DNA from: Pseudomonas sp. R76
GTDB lineage: Bacteria; Pseudomonadota; Gammaproteobacteria; Pseudomonadales; Pseudomonadaceae
Assembly (NCBI RefSeq): GCF_009834565.1
Contig: NZ_CP019428.1
Coordinates: 2,852,001 to 2,916,000 of the forward strand
Reading direction: 5' to 3'
Length of the DNA stretch: 64,000 nucleotides
Shown here piece by piece: positions 42,034-49,292 of this stretch. The position numbers were made by a program, and so were the translations under genes. Below the pieces are notes generated by a model, which made no database searches, was not told the DNA's origin, and saw only the letters and a program-made list of their open reading frames with translations. Each line of letters begins with the position of its first letter. Position 1 is the first letter of the stretch.

Positions 42034-42990
42034 ATGCGTTTTACCTTTGAACCGGCGCAGGTGATGGCGTTGCTGCGTAGCCGAATCGTGGGGCAGGAGG
42101 CCGCGCTGGCGCAGGTGGAAGGCTTGCTCAACGTGGTCAAGGCCGACATCAGTGAGCGCGACCGACCGCTGAGCGTCAACCTGTTCATGGGCCCGACCGG
42201 TGTGGGCAAGACCGAAGTGGTGCGCCTGCTGGCCCAGGCGCTGCATGGTCGCGCCGACGGGTTTTGCCGTATCGACATGCACACCTTGGCCCAGGAGCAT
42301 TACGCCGCCGCGCTGACCGGCGCGCCGCCGGGGTATGTGGGCAGCAAAGAGGGCATCAGCCTGTTCAATAGCGAGTTGATCCAGGGCACTTACAGTCGCC
42401 CCGGCATCGTGTTGTTCGATGAACTGGAAAAAGCCAGCCAGGAAGTGGTGCGCAGCCTGCTGGGCATTTTGGAAAACGGCCAAATGAACTTGGCAGGTGG
42501 CGCGCGCACCTTGGACTTTCGCAACAGCCTGATCTTCATGACCAGCAATATCGGCGCGCAACAGGCGCGTCGGCATCGCCAACGCTTTGCCCACGGCTGG
42601 CGCCGGCTGCTGCGTGTGTTTGTGCGGGATGAGGCGGCGGTGTTGGAAGAGGCGTTGCACGGTCATTTCGAGCCGGAGTTTCTCAATCGCATCGACCGCA
42701 TCTTGCTGTTCGATCCCATCGATAGCCACTGGCTGGAGGCGTTGCTGGAGGTTGAGCTGGGCAAGCTCAATCAACGCCTGGCGGCGCAGCAACGCTGGCT
42801 GAGTGTGGATGAGCCGGCGAAGGCGTGGTTGTGTCGCCAACACGATGCACGCTTCGGCGCACGGGCGTTGGGCCGACGCCTGCGGGTGGAACTGGAACCG
42901 GCAATTGCTGAATGTGTGTTGCGCGACCCGACGGTGCAGGGCATGCAAGTCGCGATGCGTGGCGAGCATTTGGACGTTTCACGACAATAG
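42034..42990 (+). CDS. amiB: AmiB-type AAA+ ATPase (ClpB D2-like)
   Basis: The 318-residue protein resembles the second ATPase domain of Clp proteins: Walker A GPTGVGKT at 53-60, Walker B IVLFDE at 125-130, the pore-type segment PPGYVGSKEG near 98-107, sensor FMTSNIG and the C-terminal subdomain with FGARALGRR. There is no D1 or N domain, so it is a single-ring AAA+ protein. AmiB of the amidase operon in P. aeruginosa has this make-up and is suspected to act as a chaperone or in amide transport. The role is not established. It directly follows amiE and is the last gene of the amide operon. Confidence 0.85.
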   Translation: MRFTFEPAQVMALLRSRIVGQEAALAQVEGLLNVVKADISERDRPLSVNLFMGPTGVGKTEVVRLLAQALHGRADGFCRIDMHTLAQEHYAAALTGAPPGYVGSKEGISLFNSELIQGTYSRPGIVLFDELEKASQEVVRSLLGILENGQMNLAGGARTLDFRNSLIFMTSNIGAQQARRHRQRFAHGWRRLLRVFVRDEAAVLEEALHGHFEPEFLNRIDRILLFDPIDSHWLEALLEVELGKLNQRLAAQQRWLSVDEPAKAWLCRQHDARFGARALGRRLRVELEPAIAECVLRDPTVQGMQVAMRGEHLDVSRQ

Positions 42991-42992
42991 CC

Positions 42993-43051
42993 TTGCAAGC
43001 TGGGAAATTACCGCTAATATGATCCGGGTAAAACAAATAACATCCGGGTAA
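42993..43051 (+). promoter_or_regulatory. Promoter with paired direct repeats before the DUF2239 gene
   Basis: TTGCAA (42993-42998), a 16-nt spacer and TAATAT (43015-43020) form a plausible sigma-70 promoter. Immediately downstream, ATCCGGGTAA occurs twice, at 43022-43031 and 43042-43051, a spacing of 20 bp and about two helical turns. The repeats cover the expected transcription start and the ribosome binding region, a typical repressor position. Confidence 0.6.
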
Positions 43052-43057
43052 TAAGTC

Positions 43058-43630
43058 ATGCCTACGCAACACACGCCGCAGTGCACTGCCTTCGTCCGTC
43101 ACCAGCGCGTGGCGGCCGGTTCCTATTCGGCTGTGGCCGCTGCCCTGGCGGGCCAGGACCTGCCTGCGGGCGCCTTTCTGGTCTTTGACGACGCCACTGG
43201 CACCCAGGTCGATTACCCGTGGCCAAGCGGTTATGCGCCTGAGCAACCCGCAGACGTGGCAATCGAGGAAGCACTGCCTGTCACCCCTTCGGTGGGTCGC
43301 CCCAAGCTGGGCGTGGTCGCGCGGGAAGTCACGCTGCTGCCGCGTCACTGGGAATGGCTGGGTCAACAACGCGGCGGTGCCTCGGCGGCCTTGCGCCGTT
43401 TGGTCGATGAAGCGCGTAATGCCAGCGCCGCGCGTGATCAGGCGCGCCAAGCCAAGGAAGCCAGCTATCGTTTCATGAGCGCCATCGGGGGCGACTTGCC
43501 CGGTTTTGAAGAAGCCTCGCGCGCGCTGTTCGCTGAGGATGCGGCGGCGTTTGCGACCAGGATCGCGCACTGGCCCATCGACGTGCAGGCTTACCTGGCC
43601 TGGCTGTCGCGCAATGCTTTCCCCGTCTAA
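43058..43630 (+). CDS. DUF2239 family protein, function unknown
   Basis: The 190-residue soluble protein has no signal peptide or membrane segment. The central RPKLGVVAREVTLLPRHWEWL, followed by GGASAALRRLVDEAR, is the recognisable DUF2239 signature and looks like a ribbon-helix-helix-style or short helical region. The N-terminal half (GSYSAVAAALAGQDLPAGAFLVFDDATG) is conserved in the family as I recall it. No catalytic motif is visible. The gene has its own promoter with two direct repeats and lies 25 nt before a MATE exporter gene on the same strand, so the two may be co-transcribed. Confidence 0.8.
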   Translation: MPTQHTPQCTAFVRHQRVAAGSYSAVAAALAGQDLPAGAFLVFDDATGTQVDYPWPSGYAPEQPADVAIEEALPVTPSVGRPKLGVVAREVTLLPRHWEWLGQQRGGASAALRRLVDEARNASAARDQARQAKEASYRFMSAIGGDLPGFEEASRALFAEDAAAFATRIAHWPIDVQAYLAWLSRNAFPV

Positions 43631-43655
43631 CAATAATTCCGGGACTCGAACCACC

Positions 43656-45011
43656 ATGCAAGTCACCCAGCAACGGCCGTTGTGGCAGATCTACCTGATC
43701 TTTCTGGCACCGATGGTGCTGTCCAACTTCCTGCAAAGCTTTTCCGGCACGCTCAACGGCATTTATTTCGGGCAAATGCTTGGCACCCAGGCGCTGGCAG
43801 CGGTGTCGGGGATGTTTCCCATCGTGTTCTTCTTCATCGCCTTGGTGATCGGTTTGGGTGCCGGTGCTTCGGTGCTGATCGGCCAGGCCTGGGGCGCCGG
43901 GGAAACCGGGTTGGTCAAGGTGATTACGGGCGCGACCCTGACCTTGGGCGCGCTGGTGGGGTTGATCGCGGCCGTGCTCGGCAGCCTGTTCGCGCGCCCG
44001 GCCTTGCAGGCGTTGGGTACGCCGATTGATGTCCTCGACGATGCCGTTGGGTATGCCCAGATGATGATGCTGATCATGCCGCTGCTGCTGGTCTTCATTC
44101 TCTATACCCAGCTGCTGCGCGGCGTCAGCGACACGATTTCGCCGTTGCTGGCGCTGATGGTCTCGACCCTGGTTGGCCTGCTGCTGACCCCGGCCCTGAT
44201 TCGCGGCTGGATCGGCTTGCCGCCCATGGGCATCCAGAGCGCGGTGTATGCCGGGCTGGTGGGCAACGCTGCGGCGATGCTGTTCCTGATCCTGCGCCTG
44301 CGCCACAAGAACCATGTGATGGCGCCGGACCGTGAGCTGCTCGCCGCTTTGCGCCTGGACCGCGTGATCCTCGGCAAAGTCCTGCGCATCGGCCTGCCGA
44401 CCGGTTTGCAGATGGTGGTGCTGTCGCTGTCGGAATTGGTCATTCTCGCGCTGGTCAACAGCCACGGTTCCCAGGCCACGGCGGCCTATGGCGCGGTGAC
44501 GCAGATCGTCAATTACGTGCAATTCCCGGCGCTGTCGATTGCAATCACCGCCTCGATCCTCGGTGCGCAGGCAATTGGTGCCGGGCGCCTGGAGCGTATC
44601 GGGCCGATCCTGCGTACCGGCTTGCTGATCAACACCTGCCTGACGGGCGGCCTGATTGTGCTTGGCTACGTGCTGTCGCACTGGTTGCTGGGCCTGTTCA
44701 TTACCGACGATGCGGCGCGACTGAATGCCGAACACCTGCTGCACATCATGTTGTGGAGCATTTTGGTGTTCGGCTTCCAAGCCGTGGTCGGCGGGATCAT
44801 GCGCGCCAGTGGCGTGGTGCTGATGCCGGTCGCCATCTCGATTTTCTGCGTGCTGTGTGTCGAGTTGCCGATGGCATATGTGCTCAATGCGCACTTCGGC
44901 CTGGAAGGCGTGTGGATGGCATTCCCGGTGACCTACCTGGCGATGCTGGCGCTGCAGACTGCTTATTACCGGTTGGTGTGGCGGCATAAGCAGATCACGC
45001 GGTTGGTGTGA
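43656..45011 (+). CDS. MATE family multidrug efflux protein
   Basis: From the ATG at 43656 the product has 451 residues and about 12 hydrophobic segments in two homologous halves, the size and layout of NorM/DinF-type Na+- or H+-driven multidrug exporters in the inner membrane. The first segment, PLWQIYLIFLAPMVLSNFLQSFSG, and FGQMLGTQALAAVSGMFP are typical of MATE N-terminal halves. The open frame extends 50 codons upstream within the DUF2239 gene, but that part is not protein-like. The substrate is unknown. The stop abuts the stop of the convergent NTF2-like gene with no space, so no terminator lies between them. Confidence 0.9.
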   Translation: MQVTQQRPLWQIYLIFLAPMVLSNFLQSFSGTLNGIYFGQMLGTQALAAVSGMFPIVFFFIALVIGLGAGASVLIGQAWGAGETGLVKVITGATLTLGALVGLIAAVLGSLFARPALQALGTPIDVLDDAVGYAQMMMLIMPLLLVFILYTQLLRGVSDTISPLLALMVSTLVGLLLTPALIRGWIGLPPMGIQSAVYAGLVGNAAAMLFLILRLRHKNHVMAPDRELLAALRLDRVILGKVLRIGLPTGLQMVVLSLSELVILALVNSHGSQATAAYGAVTQIVNYVQFPALSIAITASILGAQAIGAGRLERIGPILRTGLLINTCLTGGLIVLGYVLSHWLLGLFITDDAARLNAEHLLHIMLWSILVFGFQAVVGGIMRASGVVLMPVAISIFCVLCVELPMAYVLNAHFGLEGVWMAFPVTYLAMLALQTAYYRLVWRHKQITRLV

Positions 45012-45473
45012 TTATTTGAAGTGGGTATCGGCCAGCGGCATGATGCTTGCGACATGCCAGCCGTCCTTGCCTTTCAATAACGTCTGGCTGATCAGGAAGG
45101 TATCCACCTGAGCGGCCTCGCCTGGATGGCCTCGGGTAAAGGCGACCGGCACCATCAGTTGGGCCACGTCGTCGTTCAGCATCACCACACTGAAGTGGCT
45201 CATGTCGGGTTGCAGCTGCCAGGTGCCCTTGTAGTACTCCTTGAGTTTGCTGACGACGGCATCCGGGCCCCAGTTGGCTTCGCCCCGGGCAAACCAGAGC
45301 ATCTTCGGTGAATCCCAGAGCATGGCCCTTATCCGGGTGAGGTCATGGGCGTTTTGCGCTGCGACAAATCGCGTGAAGAACGCCCGGGTTTCGTCCTCTT
45401 GCGGGGTCGCGAAAGCAGGGGTGAGAGAAAGTAACGAGAAGAGGGCGCCAACGGCCAGTGCACAACGTTTCAT
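45012..45473 (-). CDS. Secreted NTF2/SnoaL-like protein
   Basis: The 153-residue protein has a clear Sec signal peptide (MKRCALAVGALFSLLSLTPAFA, cleavage about residue 22). The rest is a small alpha+beta domain of the NTF2-like superfamily, beginning ETRAFFTRFVAAQNAHDLTRIRAML and ending with a VDTFLISQTLLKGKDGWHVASI sheet. The domain occurs in isomerases, dehydratases and binding proteins; no specific activity can be read from it. AGGAA precedes the ATG. It is downstream of the GlxA-type regulator on the same strand (66-nt gap), so it may be co-transcribed. Confidence 0.8.
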   Translation of the reverse strand: MKRCALAVGALFSLLSLTPAFATPQEDETRAFFTRFVAAQNAHDLTRIRAMLWDSPKMLWFARGEANWGPDAVVSKLKEYYKGTWQLQPDMSHFSVVMLNDDVAQLMVPVAFTRGHPGEAAQVDTFLISQTLLKGKDGWHVASIMPLADTHFK

Positions 45474-45539
45474 AAGGGTTCCTCAGGGGATGGTCGCTGA
45501 GGTCAAGCTTAGGCCAGCTCAAACACCGGCAAAGGCCAT

Positions 45540-46505
45540 TTAACCCTCGTTTCTGGACATTGAGCTCGCATCGTCGGGGTTTCGCGCCGTGCGTCGTATC
45601 ACCCGGGGCGGCTCGCCGAATTGGCGAATGAAGGCCCGGCGCATGCGCTCGCTGTCGCCAAACCCGGTCTGGCGGGCGATGTTGTCGAGGGGGTGGCGCC
45701 CATCCTGGATCAACGCCACGGCCACCTCGATCCGCAGCTTTTCCACGGCCTTGGCCGGTGAAAGCCCGGTTTGTGCGTGAAACGCGCGGCTGAACTGGCG
45801 CAGGCTCAGGTGCGCGGCGTCTGCCAGTTCACTCAACGGCAGGGCGCGATGCAGGTTATTGCGCATGTACGTCATGGCGGCCTGAATGCGGTCGGTCTTG
45901 TGTTCCATATCCAGCAGCACCGAGCGTTGTGGCTGGCCTGCGACGCGACGGCTCTGAAGAATGAAGGTTTTCGACACGGCGCGGGCGACTGCCGGCCCCA
46001 GATCGGCTTCAACCATCGCCAATGCCTGATCAATGCCGGCGGTCATGCCGGCGCTGGTCCAGATTGCCCCGTCAATCACAAACAACCGCTCTTCTTCCAG
46101 CTGGACCTTGGGATAGCGCGCGCGAAATTCGTCGGCGAAGAACCAGTGGGTGGTGGCCCGTATGCCGTCGAGCAAGCCCGCCTGTGCCAGAAAAAAGGTA
46201 CCGGAGCAGGTGGCCGCGAGACGACGCGTGTGGCCGGCGGCGTGGCGCAGGTAAGCCAGCAGCGGCGCGGTGAATTCGCGGTCACTGCCGCCGCCGATGA
46301 TGACTGTGTCGAACGCGGTCTGATCAAAGCGTTCGGTGTGCACCACCACGCCCAAGGAGCTGCGTACCGGCCCGCCCTGTTCGGAGAGTAGCTTGACATC
46401 GTAATGGGCCTTGCCCACGGCGCTGTTGGCACTCTCGAAGACGGACAGCGCAGCGAAGCTCATGACGCCGAAGCCGGGAAAGGTGATGAAACCGATGCGC
46501 TGCAT
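45540..46505 (-). CDS. GlxA family AraC-type regulator (DJ-1/PfpI + AraC HTH)
   Basis: The 321-residue product combines an N-terminal class I glutamine amidotransferase-like domain (about 1-180) with a C-terminal AraC helix-turn-helix pair (about 215-305). The first domain has the nucleophile-elbow-like ATCSGTFFLAQAGLLDG with Cys100. The second includes LSLRQFSRAFHAQTGLSPAKAVEKLRIEVA and FGDSERMRRAFIRQFG. Such regulators sense small amine or amide metabolites, for example carnitine, glycine betaine or arginine in Pseudomonas. The ligand cannot be read here. CGGAG upstream supports the start at 46505. Possible targets are the neighbouring secreted protein or its own promoter. Confidence 0.88.
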   Translation of the reverse strand: MQRIGFITFPGFGVMSFAALSVFESANSAVGKAHYDVKLLSEQGGPVRSSLGVVVHTERFDQTAFDTVIIGGGSDREFTAPLLAYLRHAAGHTRRLAATCSGTFFLAQAGLLDGIRATTHWFFADEFRARYPKVQLEEERLFVIDGAIWTSAGMTAGIDQALAMVEADLGPAVARAVSKTFILQSRRVAGQPQRSVLLDMEHKTDRIQAAMTYMRNNLHRALPLSELADAAHLSLRQFSRAFHAQTGLSPAKAVEKLRIEVAVALIQDGRHPLDNIARQTGFGDSERMRRAFIRQFGEPPRVIRRTARNPDDASSMSRNEG

Positions 46506-46546
46506 GATGGGCTCCGGGGAAAGGGCTGGCGGGCTGTCTTGAGTGT

Positions 46547-47155
46547 TTAAGTTTTGCCTGGAAGGGCTGCCGCTGGCTGCTTCAGCCCCCGCAGGAACAA
46601 TTCCAGCCCTTGCAGGCTTTCTTCCAGTCGCTGATTCGGGTCTTCATCGGCAGCGATCCACAAGGCGCTACTGACCAGGCTGCCATTGATCAGGCGCGCC
46701 AACGCCTGGCTGGCAGCCGGTTCGATGATACGCTCACGCATCAGGTGTTCCAGCACGGCGGCCAGGGAATCCACACAGTGTTGCTGATGGCTTGATTCAG
46801 TGGCGCCTAGAACCGCAGGTGCATCTTGTAAAACAATGCGCTGAATTTCCGCGTCCTGTGCCATGCGCAGGTAGGCACGGCAGCGTTCGCGGAATCCGTC
46901 CCAGAGGTCGGTTGCCTCATCGGTGATGCGTTGCAAGTGCGCATCCATCTCGCCGTCGAGTTGGGCCACCACTGCCGCCAACAGGCCTTTCTTGTCACCA
47001 AAATGGTGGTACAACGCGCCCCGTGTCAAACCAACGCGGGCGGTAAAGTCGTCCATCGACGTGTGGGCATACCCCTGCGTGGCGAAGGCTTCGCGAGCGC
47101 TGGCGATCAGGCGGGCGCGGGTGTCTTCGATCTGTTCAGCACGGGCTCGGCTCAT
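46547..47155 (-). CDS. TetR-family repressor, divergent from an MFS exporter
   Basis: The 202-residue product has a TetR N-terminal helix-turn-helix (about 10-57: TRARLIASAREAFATQGYAHTSMDDFTARVGLTRGALYHHFGDKKGLLAAVV) and a helical ligand-binding C-terminal part of the AcrR/TetR_C type. It is transcribed away from an MFS transporter gene, with two matching palindromes in the 141-bp interval. The natural reading is repression of the exporter, and of itself, relieved by a substrate of the exporter. The inducer is unknown. Confidence 0.9.
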   Translation of the reverse strand: MSRARAEQIEDTRARLIASAREAFATQGYAHTSMDDFTARVGLTRGALYHHFGDKKGLLAAVVAQLDGEMDAHLQRITDEATDLWDGFRERCRAYLRMAQDAEIQRIVLQDAPAVLGATESSHQQHCVDSLAAVLEHLMRERIIEPAASQALARLINGSLVSSALWIAADEDPNQRLEESLQGLELFLRGLKQPAAALPGKT

Positions 47156-47188
47156 AGGTAAGGCTCACGATGGGTTCTGAATGATTGA

Positions 47189-47235
47189 CATACGCTGCGT
47201 ATGTTACGCATGATTTGCCACATACGCACCGTATG
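47189..47235. promoter_or_regulatory. Paired TetR operators in the tetR/MFS divergent promoter
   Basis: CATACGCTGCGTATG at 47190-47204 and CATACGCACCGTATG at 47221-47235 are the same inverted repeat, CATACG-N3-CGTATG, with centres 31 bp apart, about three helical turns. In the first copy the symmetry extends one base either side (ACATACG...CGTATGT). Operators of this size are typical of TetR/AcrR proteins. Confidence 0.85.
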
Positions 47236-47296
47236 TATTTTGCCTTGGTGATTGCAGATAGCAAGTTTCAAGGCGTTGAGGAAGAGGTTGAGCAGG

Positions 47297-48469
47297 ATGG
47301 CAAACCCCTACGCCGAGTTGTTCCAGGCCCCAGGCAGCCGGGCTTTTGTATTGGCCGGTATGCTGGCGCGCATGCCGATCTCAATGACCGGTATCGGCTT
47401 GATCACCATGCTCTCGCAGGTGCATGGCGGTTATGGTCTGGCGGGTTCGGTGGCGGCGGTATTTGCCTTGGCCACGGCGTTTTGCGCGCCGCAGGTTTCG
47501 CGTTTGGTTGACCGTTACAGTCAGGGCAGGGTATTGCCCGTCGCGGCGTTGATCGGTGGTGGCGCGTTGTTGTTACTGCTGCTGTGCACGCGCTTGCAGG
47601 CGCCGAATTGGACCTTGTTCGTTTTCGCCGCCCTGGCCGGTTGCATGCCCAACATGTCCGCCATGGTGCGCGCGCGCTGGACCGAGTTGTATCGCGGTCA
47701 GCCCCGATTGCAGACGGCGTTTGCCCTTGAATCGGTGCTGGATGAGGTGTGTTTCATCATCGGCCCACCGATCTCGGTTGGCTTGAGCGTGGTGCTGTTT
47801 CCGGAAGCCGGGCCTCTGGTGGCAGCGCTGTTACTGGCGGTGGGCGTGAGCACGTTCGTGCTGCAACGCGCGACTGAGCCGCCGGTGCATGAACACCACG
47901 GCCAGCACGGCCGCATGCTGATCGCCTCACCATCAGTACTGATCCTGATGACCCTGCTGCTGGCCATGGGCGTCATCGTCGGCGTGGTGGATGTGGTCAG
48001 CGTCGCCTTTGCCCAACAGCAGGGCCAACCGGCGGCGGCGAGCATCGTGCTCTCGGTGTATGCCATCGGCTCGTGCCTGGCGGGGTTGGCTTTTGGCACG
48101 CTCAAGCTCAAGGCGCCGTTGCCCCGACAGTTTCTGTTCTGCGGTGTGGCGACGGCGTTGACCACTTTGCCATTGTTGCTGGTCACCAATATTCCCGGGC
48201 TGGCCGTGGCGATCTTTATCTCCGGCCTGTTCTTTGCCCCGACGCTGATCGTGTCCATGGCGTTGGTGGAGCAAATCGTCCCGCCCAGCCGCTTGACCGA
48301 AGGCATGACCTGGCTGATCACCGGCCTGAGCATCGGTGTGGCCATTGGTGCCGCCAGCTCTGGTTGGATGATCGACCATTTTGGCGCCACCAGCGGGTTT
48401 TGGGTGGCGCTGGTGGCGGGAGCGGTGGTGCTGGGCTCAGCGCTACTTGGCTACCGAAGGTTGGGCTGA
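47297..48469 (+). CDS. MFS transporter (exporter type)
   Basis: The 390-residue membrane protein has about 12 hydrophobic segments and a central hydrophilic loop with a His-rich stretch (EHHGQHGRM). A DRYSQGRVLP segment after the third helix is in the position of the MFS motif A loop. The start at 47297 (MANPYAEL) was chosen over an ORF start 15 codons upstream; AAGAGG lies about 9 nt before it. It is probably an inner-membrane proton-driven exporter under the divergent TetR protein. The substrate is unknown. Its TGA is immediately followed by the convergent hicB stop. Confidence 0.88.
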   Translation: MANPYAELFQAPGSRAFVLAGMLARMPISMTGIGLITMLSQVHGGYGLAGSVAAVFALATAFCAPQVSRLVDRYSQGRVLPVAALIGGGALLLLLLCTRLQAPNWTLFVFAALAGCMPNMSAMVRARWTELYRGQPRLQTAFALESVLDEVCFIIGPPISVGLSVVLFPEAGPLVAALLLAVGVSTFVLQRATEPPVHEHHGQHGRMLIASPSVLILMTLLLAMGVIVGVVDVVSVAFAQQQGQPAAASIVLSVYAIGSCLAGLAFGTLKLKAPLPRQFLFCGVATALTTLPLLLVTNIPGLAVAIFISGLFFAPTLIVSMALVEQIVPPSRLTEGMTWLITGLSIGVAIGAASSGWMIDHFGATSGFWVALVAGAVVLGSALLGYRRLG

Positions 48470-48835
48470 TCAGCCGATCGCCGGGAAAGGTTCTGCGCAA
48501 TGATGTTGCAAAAACTCATTCAGCGCCTGGCGTGTCAGGTCATTGAGCGTCACTTTCTTACGGGTCGCTGCCAGGGCTGCCGCCAGATGCAGGTCATGGC
48601 CGACCCGCACGTTGAATGAACCCTTGCACGGTTTCTCCGGTGTTTGCCCGAGGGTGTGGCACGTAGCGAGATAGTCATCCACGGCCTCCCGAAACGCCAC
48701 GTCCAGCTCCGCGACGGTTTTGCCTTCATAGCTGACCAGTGCCTTGATAAACAGCACTTTGCCGAACAGGCAGTTGTCTTCGAGGCTGGCTTCGATAGAG
48801 CCGATGTAGCCATTGTGTTTCAGTTGATTGTTCAC
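48470..48835 (-). CDS. hicB: HicB family antitoxin
   Basis: The 121-residue product has the two HicB parts: an N-terminal partial RNase H-like domain (YIGSIEASLEDNCLFGKVLFIKALVSYEGKTVAELDVAFREAVDDYL) that binds the toxin, and a C-terminal ribbon-helix-helix segment (KVTLNDLTRQALNEFLQ) that binds operator DNA. The gene overlaps the end of hicA by 4 nt, the usual coupled arrangement. It should neutralise HicA and repress the shared promoter. The gene looks intact. Confidence 0.92.
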   Translation of the reverse strand: MNNQLKHNGYIGSIEASLEDNCLFGKVLFIKALVSYEGKTVAELDVAFREAVDDYLATCHTLGQTPEKPCKGSFNVRVGHDLHLAAALAATRKKVTLNDLTRQALNEFLQHHCAEPFPAIG

Positions 48836-49083
48836 TGAATCAGTTCTCCTGATTTCAATTGTTCGATGATCTGGCGCCGAATGTAGTGTTTCAGTTCGTT
48901 GCCGGGGTGAGGCCTGTGCAAGGTGATCATTGCACTGGGGTCGCCGATGTCGAATTTGACGCGGCTTCCGGCCCCTTCAATCTGTGTGTAGCCAAGACGC
49001 TGCAACAGCGTTACGAGCTCTGGCCAGGTAAAGGCCGTGTTCTGGTTGAGCAGTTTGGCGAGCAGCTTTTCATTTTTGGACAC
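48832..49083 (-). CDS. hicA: HicA family mRNA interferase toxin
   Basis: The 83-residue product starts with GTG at 49083 (GGGAA 4 nt upstream) and has the small dsRBD-like HicA fold: FTWPELVTLLQRLGYTQIEGAGSRVKF, then ITLHRPHPGNELKHYIRRQIIEQL. It cleaves mRNA when free of HicB. The position often occupied by the catalytic His after GS is Arg here (GSRVKF), as in a common HicA subgroup that keeps the HRPHP motif. Activity is thus likely but not certain. The pair lies just upstream of, and divergent from, the pyoverdine synthetase operon. Confidence 0.9.
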   Translation of the reverse strand: MSKNEKLLAKLLNQNTAFTWPELVTLLQRLGYTQIEGAGSRVKFDIGDPSAMITLHRPHPGNELKHYIRRQIIEQLKSGELIQ

Positions 49084-49096
49084 GGCGTTCCCTGCG

Positions 49097-49134
49097 TGTA
49101 ACTAAATGTAGTTGCAAAAAGTGGTGTTCGTCAA
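49097..49134 (-). promoter_or_regulatory. hicAB promoter with overlapping palindromic operator
   Basis: On the minus strand TTGACG (49134-49129), an 18-nt spacer and TACATT (49110-49105) form a promoter. An inverted repeat at 49097-49116, read on the plus strand as TGTAACTA-AATG-TAGTTGCA with one mismatch, covers the -10 box. It is a good candidate for the HicB binding site in negative autoregulation. Confidence 0.65.
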
Positions 49135-49214
49135 TGCTAGCTCCGCTTAGCGGTTTCTTCCTGAGATTGATGTAACCCTTGATGACAGCTCGCTCCACGC
49201 CTTTCATCCCCCGC

Positions 49215-49237
49215 TAATTTTTCCCCGCCCGGTTCGT
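49215..49237 (+). promoter_or_regulatory. Candidate PvdS (iron-starvation sigma factor) promoter
   Basis: TAATT at 49215-49219, in the context GCTAATTTTTCC, is followed after 15 nt by CGT at 49235-49237 (TTCGTTTTATAG). The consensus for PvdS-type promoters is TAAAT-N16-CGT, so this is one base and one spacing unit away. It lies 56-78 nt upstream of the pyoverdine synthetase start, where such a promoter would be expected. Confidence 0.55.
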
Positions 49238-49292
49238 TTTATAGGGACGACGTGCCTTTGTGCTTCCTGCCTATTGTTCCGGACTCCAAGAA

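Noticed and set aside
43506..43655. N-terminal extension of the MATE gene
   Set aside because: It overlaps the end of the DUF2239 gene and encodes an Arg-rich stretch before a normal MATE start at 43656.
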